Positions 34,585-44,152 of a DNA stretch of 64,000 nt are shown piece after piece. A model generated the notes under the pieces. It saw only the letters and a list, made by a program, of their open reading frames with translations, made no database searches and was not told where the DNA came from. The translations under genes were made by a program, and so were the position numbers. The stretch's first letter is position 1. Every line of letters begins with the position of its first letter. This DNA comes from Peptostreptococcaceae bacterium (GTDB lineage: Bacteria; Bacillota; Clostridia; Peptostreptococcales; Peptostreptococcaceae): assembly GCA_025210335.1 (NCBI GenBank), contig JAOARY010000075.1:1-64000 (forward strand), read 5' to 3'.

Positions 34585-35949
34585 ATGAAGACAAAAATTT
34601 ATAATATATTAGATAAACATAGACTCAAGATAAATATCAATTTAGATGATAATGAATATAATTTCTTAGATGAAGATTTATTTAAAATTGCAGGAAGAAT
34701 AAATAAAAAAAGAAGTTTTTTATTTGTAAGTACATTATTAGGAAAGCATATACCTGTAAATCCTAAACTTTCAATTGCAACAGGACGTCTTTTAGGACTT
34801 AAAATGGCTAGAGAAATTTTAGATTTCAGATCACCACTTAAAAGTATAATTGCACAGAATATAAAGGATAAGAAAATTAAAGATGAAGAGTATTATAAGA
34901 TAGATCAAACAAAAATAGAATTAGAAGATAATACTTTATTCTTAGGTTTTGCTGAAACAGCAACAGCTTTAGCACATAGTGTTTTTGATGGATTTAAGGG
35001 AAATATAAGTTATATTCATACAACTAGAGATAAATTAATAGACTTGGAAAGTTTTTTACAATTTGATGAAGAACATTCTCATGCAGTTGGACATTTTTTA
35101 TATTTAGAAAATGAAGATGCTTTTAAAAATGCAAAAAGAATAGTGCTTATAGATGATGAAATGACGACTGGAAGAACAGGTCTTAATTTTATAAAAGAAT
35201 TAAATAAAAGATATGAAAATAAAGAATATATAATATTATCTTTACTTGATTGGAGATCAAAAAGGGATAAAGATCTTTATAAACAATTTGAAAAAGAAAA
35301 TAATATAAAGATAAAAACTATAACACTTCTTAGTGGTGAAATTAAATTAGAAGTGCTAGATGATAAAAAAGCTTTAAAAGCGGAATATGCAAAAGATAAT
35401 TTTGATAAAAATAAAGGTGTAAACTATATATGTTTAAATGAAGAACTTGATTTTAAAAAACATATTTATAAAAAGTCGATAGATGAAGAATATGAATTAA
35501 GTTATTTAGTTGATAGTGGTCGTTTTTTAATTGATTTTAAAAAGGAAGAAAAACTTAATGAAAAATTAAAGACTTTAGCACAAAAGCTAAAGGAGTTTAG
35601 AACTTTTGAAGATAGTTTATGCATGGGTAGCGAAGAATTTATGTATATACCTATGAAGATAGCATCTTATATGGGTGATAATATAGCTTTTCAATCAACT
35701 ACACAAAGTCCTATATTTCCAATGAATAAAGAAAATTATGGTGCGAAAAATGCATTTAAATTTAAAAATTTTAAAAATCTTAGTAATACTAATTATTTTT
35801 ATAATATGGATACAAATAAGTATAAGGAAGTATTTTTCTTTGTTGAAGGTGTCCAAAAATCAAGTCATCTAGATGATGTTATAAAAGAGTTAAAAAGAGC
35901 GGGATTTGAAAAAATAAATATGGTTTTGTTTACGAGTTTGAATAATTAA
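34585..35949 (+). CDS. Phosphoribosyltransferase-TRSP domain protein
   Basis: About 454 residues. The N-terminal half is a phosphoribosyltransferase domain of the Ter-associated type, with the PRPP-binding loop RIVLIDDEMTTGRTGLNF near residue 190 and GFAETATALAHSVFDGF near 120. The C-terminal ~130 residues carry the TRSP-like region (FQSTTQSPIFPMN and nearby). It probably attaches or removes a ribosyl phosphate on an unknown base. I start at the ATG 5 nt after GGAGGG rather than the TTG that would contain the SD. It is 14 nt from both neighbours, clearly within one operon. Confidence 0.85.
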   Translation: MKTKIYNILDKHRLKININLDDNEYNFLDEDLFKIAGRINKKRSFLFVSTLLGKHIPVNPKLSIATGRLLGLKMAREILDFRSPLKSIIAQNIKDKKIKDEEYYKIDQTKIELEDNTLFLGFAETATALAHSVFDGFKGNISYIHTTRDKLIDLESFLQFDEEHSHAVGHFLYLENEDAFKNAKRIVLIDDEMTTGRTGLNFIKELNKRYENKEYIILSLLDWRSKRDKDLYKQFEKENNIKIKTITLLSGEIKLEVLDDKKALKAEYAKDNFDKNKGVNYICLNEELDFKKHIYKKSIDEEYELSYLVDSGRFLIDFKKEEKLNEKLKTLAQKLKEFRTFEDSLCMGSEEFMYIPMKIASYMGDNIAFQSTTQSPIFPMNKENYGAKNAFKFKNFKNLSNTNYFYNMDTNKYKEVFFFVEGVQKSSHLDDVIKELKRAGFEKINMVLFTSLNN

Positions 35950-35963
35950 TAGGAGGATATCAA

Positions 35964-37061
35964 TTGTTAGATAATATAGGTTCATATAAAAGTGAAGATG
36001 TTATATTTTTATTAAAAAATATAAATGGTCTGATAAAAGAAGAAGATAATAAAACAAGAGAAGCTAAGATTCAATCAGGTGTTCATTATTCAATGATGTT
36101 ACCTATTGAATACAAACCTTCTGATGAATATGTTGATTTATTTCATAAATCATTAGATAAATACAAATTAAAAATAGCATCTTATGTTAGAGATATTGCG
36201 CTCAAAATATATGATAAAAAAGATAAAAATTTAGTATTAGTGTCACTTGCAAGAGCTGGAACTCCTGCTGGAATACTTATTAAAAGATATTTAAAATATG
36301 AAAAAAATATAGATATTCCTCATTATTCAATATCGATAATAAGAGGTAGAGGATTTGATGAGAATGCGCTTAAATATATACTAAAGAATCATAAAAATGC
36401 GAATATACAATTTGTAGATGGGTGGACAGGAAAAGGTGCTATTACAAATGTATTAAAAAAAGGTGTTAAGGATTTTTATGATAAATATGATATTTTATTA
36501 GATGATTCTTTAGCTGTCATTGCAGATCCAGGAAGTTGTACTAATTTATTTGGAACTAGAAATGATTTTTTACTTCCTAGTGCTTGTTTGAATTCAACTG
36601 TTTCAGGATTGGTAAGTAGAACGGTGTTAAGAGAGGATATTATAAAAGAAAATGATTTTCACGGAGCAAGATTTTATGAAGAGTTAAAAGATGAAGATTT
36701 ATCGAATTATTTTATAGATGAGATAACAAATGAATTTTCTAATCTTAAGAAAGAAAGCATAAATTTTGATATTTCAAATATAGATGTTAATTTTGAAGGA
36801 CTTAAAGATGTAAATAAGATAAAAGAAGAGTTTGAAATTACTGATATTAATTTTATAAAACCAGGAGTTGGAGAAACTACAAGAGTTTTATTAAGAAGAG
36901 TTCCTGATTTAGTGCTAGTGAATAAAAATTATAAAAATCATGAAGATTTAAATCATATATATAAATTAGCAAAAGAAAAAGATATCAAAATAAAAGAATA
37001 TGATTTATTTAATTATAAATGTTGTGGAATAATAAAAAATATTAAAAAAGGGAGTATATAA
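35964..37061 (+). CDS. StiP/PELOTA protein of the Ter module
   Basis: A 365-residue protein of the family annotated as cysteine protease StiP, with a PRTase-like core (LVLVSLARAGTPAGILI near residue 93, then YSISIIRGRGFDENAL) and a C-terminal PELOTA-like RNA-binding segment (~310-360). The StiP name comes from a stress-protein annotation, and protease activity is not evident from motifs. The start is a TTG after AGGAGG. The stop overlaps the start of the HAD gene (TAATG). In this module it is thought to take part in making or handling a nucleotide-like product. Confidence 0.8.
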   Translation: MLDNIGSYKSEDVIFLLKNINGLIKEEDNKTREAKIQSGVHYSMMLPIEYKPSDEYVDLFHKSLDKYKLKIASYVRDIALKIYDKKDKNLVLVSLARAGTPAGILIKRYLKYEKNIDIPHYSISIIRGRGFDENALKYILKNHKNANIQFVDGWTGKGAITNVLKKGVKDFYDKYDILLDDSLAVIADPGSCTNLFGTRNDFLLPSACLNSTVSGLVSRTVLREDIIKENDFHGARFYEELKDEDLSNYFIDEITNEFSNLKKESINFDISNIDVNFEGLKDVNKIKEEFEITDINFIKPGVGETTRVLLRRVPDLVLVNKNYKNHEDLNHIYKLAKEKDIKIKEYDLFNYKCCGIIKNIKKGSI

Positions 37062-37852
37062 TGATTTTTTTTAGTGATCTTGATAGAACCTTAATCTATT
37101 CTAAAAAATTTATAGCAGACGAAGAACATATTATAAGTGAATACAAAAATACAAAACCGATAACCTATATGGCAAAAGATACTTATGATTTATTAAAAAT
37201 TATATCAAAAGATATTGAATTTGTACCTGTGACAACAAGAACTATGGAACAATATAGAAGAATAGAAATTTTAAATGATTTTGATTTTAAATATGCAATA
37301 ACATCAAATGGTGGAAATTTGATAGTAAATGGAGAGGTTGATTTAAATTATAGATCGATGATAGAAGAAAAATTAAAATCGGTTGCAAGTTTAAAGGAAA
37401 TATTAAATGATTTATTGGATATATCAAAAAAGTCTTGGTGTGAAAATATAAAAATAGCAGATGAATCTTTTATATATATGCTTGTAGATTCATTAAATGC
37501 AGATTATTCTTTAATAGAATCTAAAGAAGCTAAACTTTTAAAAAAGGGTTATAAAACAATAATTCATGGAAGAAAAGTTTATTTTATTCCAAAATGTATA
37601 AGTAAGGGGGATGCAATAGACTATATAAAAAAATTACTTAAAAAAGATTTTGTTATAAGTTCTGGAGATTCTAAGATGGATGAAGAAATGATATTTGCTT
37701 CTAATTATTTTATAGTTCCAAGACATGGAGAAATAGCAAAAACATATATTGAAAATCAAAAAAATAAGAAAAATATCCTAGTAACAAGCCATAAATATTT
37801 AAAATCTTCTTACGAAATAGTTAATACAGTAAATAAAATATTTAAAATATAA
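37061..37852 (+). CDS. HAD family phosphatase of the Ter module
   Basis: A 263-residue HAD hydrolase of the Cof-type with the DxDxT motif FFSDLDRTLIYS at the N-terminus, a lysine-containing middle region and the Mg-binding SSGDSKMDEEMIF near residue 208. It should remove phosphate from a small molecule. Its start overlaps the stop of the StiP/PELOTA gene, so the products are made together. In the proposed Ter pathway it would dephosphorylate the nucleotide-like product of the PRTase; that is inference. No clear terminator follows before mreB. Confidence 0.88.
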   Translation: MIFFSDLDRTLIYSKKFIADEEHIISEYKNTKPITYMAKDTYDLLKIISKDIEFVPVTTRTMEQYRRIEILNDFDFKYAITSNGGNLIVNGEVDLNYRSMIEEKLKSVASLKEILNDLLDISKKSWCENIKIADESFIYMLVDSLNADYSLIESKEAKLLKKGYKTIIHGRKVYFIPKCISKGDAIDYIKKLLKKDFVISSGDSKMDEEMIFASNYFIVPRHGEIAKTYIENQKNKKNILVTSHKYLKSSYEIVNTVNKIFKI

Positions 37853-38023
37853 TAAGTTGTATTTGAATTTTTCCCCATAAAATATATAATAGAGTTAGAG
37901 TGCTTTTTTTGAAAAATAAAAGTTTAGATTAACTTTTTTAAGGTAAATATTTATAGGTGGATTTTTGCTTTTTAATTATATTGATATATTTTTGTATCAA
38001 AATACATAGTAAGGAGAGATATA

Positions 38024-39034
38024 ATGGGTAGTTTTGTTCCGGATATAGGTATAGATTTAGGTACCGCATCAGTATTGGTATATGTAAAAGGCAAGGGAAT
38101 TGTTCTTAGAGAACCTTCTGTTGTTGCTATAAATAGAGAGACAAATAAAGTCTTGGCTGTTGGAGAAGAAGCTAGAAAAATGCTTGGTAGAACTCCAGGT
38201 AGTATTGTTGCTATAAGACCATTAAAAGAAGGTGTTATTTCTGATTATGAAGTTACAGAAAAAATGCTTAATTATTTTATATCTCGAGTTATAGGTGGTA
38301 AAAAATTATTCAAATTTTTTAAGCCTAATATAATGGTTTGTGTTCCTTCTGGTGTAACAGAAGTTGAAAAAAGAGCGGTTATTGAAGCGACTATGCAAGC
38401 TGGAGCTAGCAATGTACATGTTATAGAAGAGCCTATTGCAGCAGCTATTGGTGCTGGACTTGATATAGCAAAACCTACAGGGCATATGGTGATAGATATT
38501 GGTGGAGGAACATCAGATATAGCGGTAATATCTTTAGGTGGAGTTGTTGTAAGTACTTCTATAAAGGTTGCTGGAGATAAGTTTGATGAAGCAATTGTAA
38601 AGTATATGAGAAAGAAATATGGTTTATTAATAGGGGAAAGAACGGCTGAATCGGTTAAAATACAAATAGGAACTGCATATCCAAGAGAAGAAGAAATAAC
38701 AATGGAAGTTAGAGGAAGAAACTTGGTTTCTGGACTTCCAGAAACTATAACTGTACCATCTTCAGGTATAATGGATGCATTAAATGAAAGTGTTACACAA
38801 ATAGCTGATGCGGTACATTTTGTACTAGAAAAAACTTTACCAGAATTGTCGGCAGATATAAGTGATAAAGGTATTATAATGACTGGTGGAGGATCACTTT
38901 TATGGGGTTTAGATAAATTAATAGAAAAAAGAACGGGTATAAGAGTTCATATTGCAGAAGATACAATTTCTTGTGTTGCAAAAGGAACTGGAATAGCATT
39001 AAAAGGAATGAAGTTTTTAAGAAAAAAGAGATAG
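38024..39034 (+). CDS. mreB: MreB/Mbl rod-shape actin homologue
   Basis: Actin-like filament protein of 336 residues that guides lateral wall synthesis. It has the ATPase phosphate loops DIGIDLGTASVLVYVKG at the N-terminus and VIDIGGGTSDIAVISLGG near residue 158, and MTGGGSLLWGLDKL near 288. Its place ahead of the flagellar rod genes is that of mbl in Bacillus subtilis (mbl-flhO-flhP), so it may be the Mbl paralogue rather than the mreBCD copy. No mreC or mreD follows. SD: AAGGAGAG. Confidence 0.94.
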   Translation: MGSFVPDIGIDLGTASVLVYVKGKGIVLREPSVVAINRETNKVLAVGEEARKMLGRTPGSIVAIRPLKEGVISDYEVTEKMLNYFISRVIGGKKLFKFFKPNIMVCVPSGVTEVEKRAVIEATMQAGASNVHVIEEPIAAAIGAGLDIAKPTGHMVIDIGGGTSDIAVISLGGVVVSTSIKVAGDKFDEAIVKYMRKKYGLLIGERTAESVKIQIGTAYPREEEITMEVRGRNLVSGLPETITVPSSGIMDALNESVTQIADAVHFVLEKTLPELSADISDKGIIMTGGGSLLWGLDKLIEKRTGIRVHIAEDTISCVAKGTGIALKGMKFLRKKR

Positions 39035-39111
39035 CAAAAAGAACTATTTAGAATAGTTCTAAAATATTATTTCTAAAAAACAAAAAATGAGTCATAATAT
39101 AAAGAGGAATA

Positions 39112-39143
39112 AAAAAACTAATTTTAATAATTAGTTTTTTTTT
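39112..39143 (+). terminator. Terminator of mreB
   Basis: A 12-bp stem (39112-39123 with 39129-39140) and a T-run. A smaller 9-bp hairpin without a T-run lies at 39040-39060, just past the stop. The rest of the ~320-nt spacer to the rod genes holds only the sigma-28-type promoter. Confidence 0.88.
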
Positions 39144-39250
39144 ATTTAAAAAATTAATTGATTATTTAAAATAAATATAAAAAATACTTAAAATAATATT
39201 TTAATGAACTGATTAATAATAATATTATACATAAATATCAGAGTGTTTTA

Positions 39251-39277
39251 TTAAGAGATTTCCTTTTTTGCCGATGT
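39251..39277 (+). promoter_or_regulatory. Sigma-28 (SigD)-type promoter of the rod operon
   Basis: TTAAG (39251-39255), 14 bp, GCCGATGT (39270-39277). The -10 fits the GCCGATAT consensus at all but one base, while the -35 is weaker than TAAA. The same TTAAG-N14-GCCGA layout precedes the divergent flagellin gene. The homologous flhO-flhP operon of B. subtilis is also SigD-dependent. Confidence 0.7.
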
Positions 39278-39354
39278 AATATTAAAAGGTGCGTTTATTT
39301 ATTTTATAATATGAAATGTATTTATAAATTTATTAAAAATTATGGAGTGATACC

Positions 39355-40515
39355 ATGTTTAGAGGGTTGTATACAGTAACATCTGCAATGCAAACAAGTC
39401 AAAAAAAATTAGATGTAGTGTCTAATAACCTTGCGAATGCAGATACTAGAAGTTATAAAAAAGATGTTGTAGTATCAGAGGCTTTTCCAGAAAAATTGAT
39501 AAGCAAGATTAATGGAAGAAATAAGCCAGAAATAAGTACAAAGCCACTTGAAGTCAAGCTACAAAAAGAAGGAGATGGCTTTAAGGCAACAACTAATAAT
39601 GGTTATTTTATAGTTGCAAGTGCTATGGGTGATAGTTATAACAAAGAAATGAGATTTACAGTAGATGAACAAGGCTATTTAAAAACTTATACTAGAGATT
39701 TAGAACAAGGTTTAGATGCTAGTGCTGGCTTTTATGTACATGATGCAAACGGACAAAAGATTCAGGTTCAAAGTAAAGACCTTTCAGTTGATGCTAAAGG
39801 AAATTTATTAGATTCGGGCAATATTGTTGCAAATTTAATAACAAAACCATCACCAAAAGTTATAGGTACAATAAATGGTGGTCTTAGATTTGATAGGATA
39901 ATGACTAATTTTGCTGATGGGAATTTAGAAGAAACTAATAGAACTTTAGATTTTGCTTTAAAAGGTAGCGGATTTTTTAGAGTATTTACTGAAGATGGGT
40001 ATAGATATACTAGAGATGGGTCTTTTAAATTAAATGATCAAGGACAACTTGTTACCAAAGATGGTGATTTGGTTTTAGGACAAAAAATAGATAGTTTTAA
40101 TGGAGAACAATGGAGAATCGCAGATGTTAGTACAACTAATATTGATTCAGATAATCTTCAACCAATAGTATTAGCAGATGAAGATAATAATACTACTGGA
40201 GAGTTTAAGTTAAAAGAAAATGGTGAGATTTATATAGGTGATGAACTTAGAGGTAAGTTAGATATTGTAAATATGGAAAATACAAATACTCTTAGAAAAC
40301 AAGGAGATAATATGTATTTTGTAGAAGGAGAGCCTGAATTTAAAGAGTTTGATGGTAAAGTTGTTACTGGATTCTTAGAAGGTTCGAATGTTATAAGAAT
40401 CAGAGAAGTTATTGAAATGACTACATTACTTAGAAGTTTTGATACAAATCAAAGAGTTGTAAAAGCTTATGATGAAATGATGAATAAAGCTGTTAACAAT
40501 ATAGGAAAAGTTTAG
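39355..40515 (+). CDS. flgF: Flagellar basal-body rod protein, FlgF/FlhO-like
   Basis: Part of the flagellar rod, 386 residues, exported by the flagellar type III system. The N-terminal rod signature SAMQTSQKKLDVVSNNLANAD and the C-terminal EVIEMTTLLRSFDTNQRVVKAYDE helix are both visible (each given in part). It is longer than the usual ~250-270 residues, with extra material in the middle (~60-170). It lies 12 nt before flgG. Which rod protein (FlgF or another) cannot be fixed from sequence alone; position matches flhO. Confidence 0.88.
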   Translation: MFRGLYTVTSAMQTSQKKLDVVSNNLANADTRSYKKDVVVSEAFPEKLISKINGRNKPEISTKPLEVKLQKEGDGFKATTNNGYFIVASAMGDSYNKEMRFTVDEQGYLKTYTRDLEQGLDASAGFYVHDANGQKIQVQSKDLSVDAKGNLLDSGNIVANLITKPSPKVIGTINGGLRFDRIMTNFADGNLEETNRTLDFALKGSGFFRVFTEDGYRYTRDGSFKLNDQGQLVTKDGDLVLGQKIDSFNGEQWRIADVSTTNIDSDNLQPIVLADEDNNTTGEFKLKENGEIYIGDELRGKLDIVNMENTNTLRKQGDNMYFVEGEPEFKEFDGKVVTGFLEGSNVIRIREVIEMTTLLRSFDTNQRVVKAYDEMMNKAVNNIGKV

Positions 40516-40527
40516 GGAGGTATCTTT

Positions 40528-41325
40528 ATGAGAGCATTATGGACTGCTGCAAGTGGAATGCAAACACAACAAATGAAGATTGATAATATTTCAAATAATT
40601 TAGCAAATGTAAACACTACAGGATATAAAAAACAAAGAGTTGAATTTAAGGATTTATTATATGAAACAGTTAAAAAGCCAAACGCAACAGAGGGCGAAGG
40701 TGGTTCTCCAGTTAACTTACAAATAGGACATGGGGTAACTGCTTCTGGTACAAGTAGAGATTTTACAGTAGGCGGACCAGAAAGAACTGATAAAGCAACA
40801 GATATGATGATTGATGGTAAAGGGTTCTTTGTTATAGAAGATCAAAATGAAAATAGATATTATACAAGAGATGGTTCATTTAAATGGAGTATAGATGGAG
40901 ATACAAAAAGACTTGTAACTACTGAAGGTTATACTGTTTTAAGTGAAGATGAATCACCAATAGAGTTTGATGGTGAAGCAGAAGATGTTAAAGTTAATGA
41001 AGATGGATATATAAGCTATAAAGATGAAGATGGTGAAGCTGTTGAAATAGGAAGAATAATGCTTGCTAACTTTTTAAATCCAGATGGCTTACAAGCAGAA
41101 GGAAATAATTTACTTACAAAAACAGCTGCTGCTGGAGAAGAAATAATTTTAGAAGATGAAAATAGAGGTTCTAAAATCAAACAAGGTTTCTTAGAAGGTT
41201 CAAATGTACAACTTGTAGATGAAATGATCAAGCTTATAGTTGCACAAAGAGCTTATGATACAAACTCAAAATCTATTCAAACAGTAGATGAAATGATGCA
41301 AACTACAAATAACTTAAGAAGATAA
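40528..41325 (+). CDS. flgG: Flagellar distal rod protein FlgG/FlhP
   Basis: A 265-residue rod component. The N-terminus MRALWTAASGMQTQQMKI with NISNNLANVNTTGYKKQRVEF and the C-terminus FLEGSNVQLVDEMIKLIVAQ are textbook FlgG (quoted in parts). Length is normal. The SD GGGAGG lies between the flgF stop and this ATG. It stands second in the rod operon, followed after 18 nt by the FlgJ-like gene. Expression is expected from the upstream sigma-28 promoter. Confidence 0.95.
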   Translation: MRALWTAASGMQTQQMKIDNISNNLANVNTTGYKKQRVEFKDLLYETVKKPNATEGEGGSPVNLQIGHGVTASGTSRDFTVGGPERTDKATDMMIDGKGFFVIEDQNENRYYTRDGSFKWSIDGDTKRLVTTEGYTVLSEDESPIEFDGEAEDVKVNEDGYISYKDEDGEAVEIGRIMLANFLNPDGLQAEGNNLLTKTAAAGEEIILEDENRGSKIKQGFLEGSNVQLVDEMIKLIVAQRAYDTNSKSIQTVDEMMQTTNNLRR

Positions 41326-41343
41326 GTTTAAAGGTGGGATAAT

Positions 41344-41700
41344 ATGCAAATTTCTAATTCTTATAATAAAGCAATGGTTAGTAGCCAAAGTTCAAAAACT
41401 AGTGATTTGAACAAATTAAAAAATAAGACTAAAAACATGACTGAAGATAAACAAGCAATGGAAGCTTTTAAGGCTTTTGAAGGAGAATTTTTAAAGATAA
41501 TGTTTAAAAATATGCAAAAAACTTTAGATGATTCAAATTCAATAATTCCTAAATCATCTGGAACAAAGATGATGGAAGATATGTATTATGAATCATTAGC
41601 TGAAGAAAGTTCAAAAGGTTCAGGAATGGGTCTAGCAAAAATGCTTTATGAACAATATGAAAAAGAAAAAGCTAATAGAGTTAATAATGAAGATGAATAA
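41344..41700 (+). CDS. flgJ: FlgJ-like rod-binding protein without muramidase domain
   Basis: A 118-residue protein with the FlgJ N-terminal rod-binding domain: AFKAFEGEFLKIMFKNMQKT near residue 43, then SGTKMMEDMYYESLAEE and GMGLAKMLYEQY. It caps or scaffolds the growing rod. The peptidoglycan-hydrolase domain found in proteobacterial FlgJ is absent, as usual in Firmicutes. It is the third gene of the rod operon and is followed immediately by a terminator. SD: AAGGTGGG. Confidence 0.9.
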   Translation: MQISNSYNKAMVSSQSSKTSDLNKLKNKTKNMTEDKQAMEAFKAFEGEFLKIMFKNMQKTLDDSNSIIPKSSGTKMMEDMYYESLAEESSKGSGMGLAKMLYEQYEKEKANRVNNEDE

Positions 41701-41702
41701 AT

Positions 41703-41730
41703 AAAAGGGCTTGTGCCCTTTTATTTTTTT
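41703..41730 (+). terminator. Terminator of the rod operon
   Basis: An 8-bp stem AAAAGGGC/GCCCTTTT (41703-41710 with 41715-41722) with a TTGT loop and a T-run. Confidence 0.92.
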
Positions 41731-41784
41731 GATATGATATAATAAATTAATGCAAAAAATAATAAAAATATTTGGGAGGCAATT

Positions 41785-42219
41785 ATGTTAAATATTGATG
41801 AAATAAAAAAGATTATACCACATAGATATCCATTTTTATTGGTGGATAAAATAATAGAAATGGAAGAAGGTAAAAGAGCTGTTGGAATTAAAAATGTAAC
41901 GGCTAATGAAGAATTTTTTAATGGTCATTTTCCAGAATATCCAGTTATGCCAGGAGTTTTAATTGTGGAAGCATTAGCTCAAGTTGGTGCAGTTTCGATG
42001 CTTAGTATAGAAGAAAATAAAGGCAAGCTTGGAATGTTTGCTGGTATAGATAAAGTTAGATTTAAAAGAGAAGTAAGACCTGGAGATACATTAAGATTAG
42101 AAGTTGAACTTATAAGTGTAAGAAGAAGTATAGGAAAAGCAAGTGCAAAAGCATTTGTTGGAGAAGAATTAGCTTGTAGTGGAGAGCTTATGTTTGCCCT
42201 TGTTGATAAACAAAAATAA
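41785..42219 (+). CDS. fabZ: 3-hydroxyacyl-ACP dehydratase FabZ
   Basis: Fatty-acid elongation dehydratase, 144 residues, hot-dog fold. The catalytic histidine is in [13 protein letters not shown] at the N-terminus (HRYPFLL) and in [20 protein letters not shown] near residue 47, with the catalytic Glu in the latter. It stands outside any fab cluster, after the rod operon. The same association (flhO-flhP-fabZ) is seen in B. subtilis. SD: GGGAGG. It appears to be a single gene or to run on into pgcA. Confidence 0.97.
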   Translation: MLNIDEIKKIIPHRYPFLLVDKIIEMEEGKRAVGIKNVTANEEFFNGHFPEYPVMPGVLIVEALAQVGAVSMLSIEENKGKLGMFAGIDKVRFKREVRPGDTLRLEVELISVRRSIGKASAKAFVGEELACSGELMFALVDKQK

Positions 42220-42299
42220 TATTTAAATTTTAGAATAAATTAATTTTATTTGTGGTATATATAAACAGTATATAAAAAAGGCATAGGGAGGATTACTTA

Positions 42300-44003
42300 A
42301 TGGATTATAAAAAAATATATAAAAAATGGTTGGAAGAACCTTGTTTTGATGAACAGACAAAAGAAGAGTTATTATCTATTAAGAATGATGAGAAGGAAAT
42401 AGAAGATAGATTTTATAAAGAATTAGAATTTGGTACAGGTGGATTAAGAGGAATTATTGGTGCAGGAACTAACAGAATGAACAAATACACAATTAAAAAA
42501 GCAACTTATGGTTTTGCTAATTTCTTAAAAAAGCAAAATAAAGATTTGGCTAGAGGTGTTGTGATAGCACATGATTCAAGACGTAAATCAAGAGAATTTA
42601 CAATAGAAGCAGCAAAGACTTTAGCTGCTTGCAATATAAAAACTTATATATTTGATGATTTAAGAGCTACACCAATACTTTCATTTGCAGTTAGAGAATT
42701 AAAGGCATTAGGTGGAATTGTTATAACAGCAAGTCATAATCCTAAGGAATATAACGGCTTTAAAGCTTATTTTGATGATGGAGGACAGTTAGTTCCAAAA
42801 ATCGCAAATGAAGTTATAAAAGAAGTTAGTGATATTCATGATTTTTCTAAGATTCCAACAATAGAATATGAAGAAGCTGTATCAAAAAATCTAATAGAAG
42901 TATTGGATTCTAATATAGATGATAAATTTATAGAAATAATAAAGGGTCAGTCTTTAAATCAAAAGATGATAAAAGAGGTCTCAAAAGATTTTAAAATAGT
43001 TTATACACCTCTTCATGGAACTGGAAATAAACCAGTTAGAAGAGTCTTAGATGAGCTTGGATTTGAAAATGTATATGTTGTTGAAGAACAAGCAGTAGCA
43101 GATCCAGAATTTTCAACAGTTTCTTACCCAAATCCAGAAGATCCAAAAGCTTTTGAATTGGCTATAAAATTAGCTAAAAAAATCGATGCAAACCTTATAA
43201 TTGGAACAGATCCAGATTGTGATAGAGTGGGAGCTCTTGTGAAAAATGATAAGGATGAATATGAAGTTTTAAGTGGAAACCAAACAGGTGGATTGCTTTT
43301 AGATTATATTTTATATAATAAAAAAGAACAAAATACTTTGGCTAAAAATGGAATCATAATAAAAACAATAGTTACATCAAGACTTGGAGAGGTTGTTGCT
43401 AAAGAGTATGGTGTTGATTATTTGGATACATTAACAGGATTTAAATTCATAGGTGAAAAAATAGAGAAATTTGAAGAAACTAAAGAAAAAGATTATATAT
43501 TTGGTTATGAAGAAAGTTTTGGTTATTTAGCTGGAAAACATGCTAGAGATAAAGATGGTGTTGTTGCAGCTATGCTTATTGCAGAAATGGCAGCCTATTA
43601 TCATTCAAAAGGAAAAACTTTATATGATGCACTTATGGATTTATATAAAAGAGTTGGATATTTTAAAGAGGATTTAAAATCGATAACTTTAAAAGGTAAA
43701 GAGGGCAGTGAAAAAATACAAGAACTTATGGAATATTTTAGACATAATAAAATGGATCAAATATCAAATATCAATGTAAAAGAATTAATTGACTATTCTA
43801 AAGGTGTTTTAGATTTACCAAAATCAAATGTTTTAAAATATGAATTAGAAGATAATTCTTGGTTTGCAATAAGACCTTCAGGAACAGAGCCTAAGATTAA
43901 GTTTTATTTTTCAGTAACAGATAAAAATCTTTTAGATACTGATAATAAATTAAAATCAGTTGTTTCATTTGTAATGGATAAAGTTGATACATTTTTAAAT
44001 TAA
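42300..44003 (+). CDS. pgcA: Phosphoglucomutase/phosphomannomutase
   Basis: Alpha-D-phosphohexomutase of 567 residues that interconverts hexose 1- and 6-phosphates for wall, capsule or glycolipid precursors. It shows all four signature regions: the phosphoserine loop TASHNPKEYNGFK near residue 143, the metal site GTDPDCDRVG near 305, the sugar-binding GYEESFGY near 405 and the phosphate-binding RPSGTEPKIK near 525. The size fits the long PgcA type of Firmicutes. The SD GGGAGG lies 8 nt before the start. Confidence 0.94.
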   Translation: MDYKKIYKKWLEEPCFDEQTKEELLSIKNDEKEIEDRFYKELEFGTGGLRGIIGAGTNRMNKYTIKKATYGFANFLKKQNKDLARGVVIAHDSRRKSREFTIEAAKTLAACNIKTYIFDDLRATPILSFAVRELKALGGIVITASHNPKEYNGFKAYFDDGGQLVPKIANEVIKEVSDIHDFSKIPTIEYEEAVSKNLIEVLDSNIDDKFIEIIKGQSLNQKMIKEVSKDFKIVYTPLHGTGNKPVRRVLDELGFENVYVVEEQAVADPEFSTVSYPNPEDPKAFELAIKLAKKIDANLIIGTDPDCDRVGALVKNDKDEYEVLSGNQTGGLLLDYILYNKKEQNTLAKNGIIIKTIVTSRLGEVVAKEYGVDYLDTLTGFKFIGEKIEKFEETKEKDYIFGYEESFGYLAGKHARDKDGVVAAMLIAEMAAYYHSKGKTLYDALMDLYKRVGYFKEDLKSITLKGKEGSEKIQELMEYFRHNKMDQISNINVKELIDYSKGVLDLPKSNVLKYELEDNSWFAIRPSGTEPKIKFYFSVTDKNLLDTDNKLKSVVSFVMDKVDTFLN

Positions 44004-44021
44004 TTTAAAATATAATATTAT

Positions 44022-44068
44022 AAAAACCTATGAATTAGTATAAATTGATTATTTCATAGGTTTTTTAT
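44022..44068 (+). terminator. Terminator of pgcA
   Basis: A 13-bp stem (44022-44034 with 44053-44065), an 18-nt loop and a T-run. Confidence 0.9.
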
Positions 44069-44152
44069 TGTATAATTTCAAAATTTAAAATATTATATTC
44101 TTATGAATAAATAATATGAATTTTTAGATTTAAAAATTAAAAGGAGTGTTTT

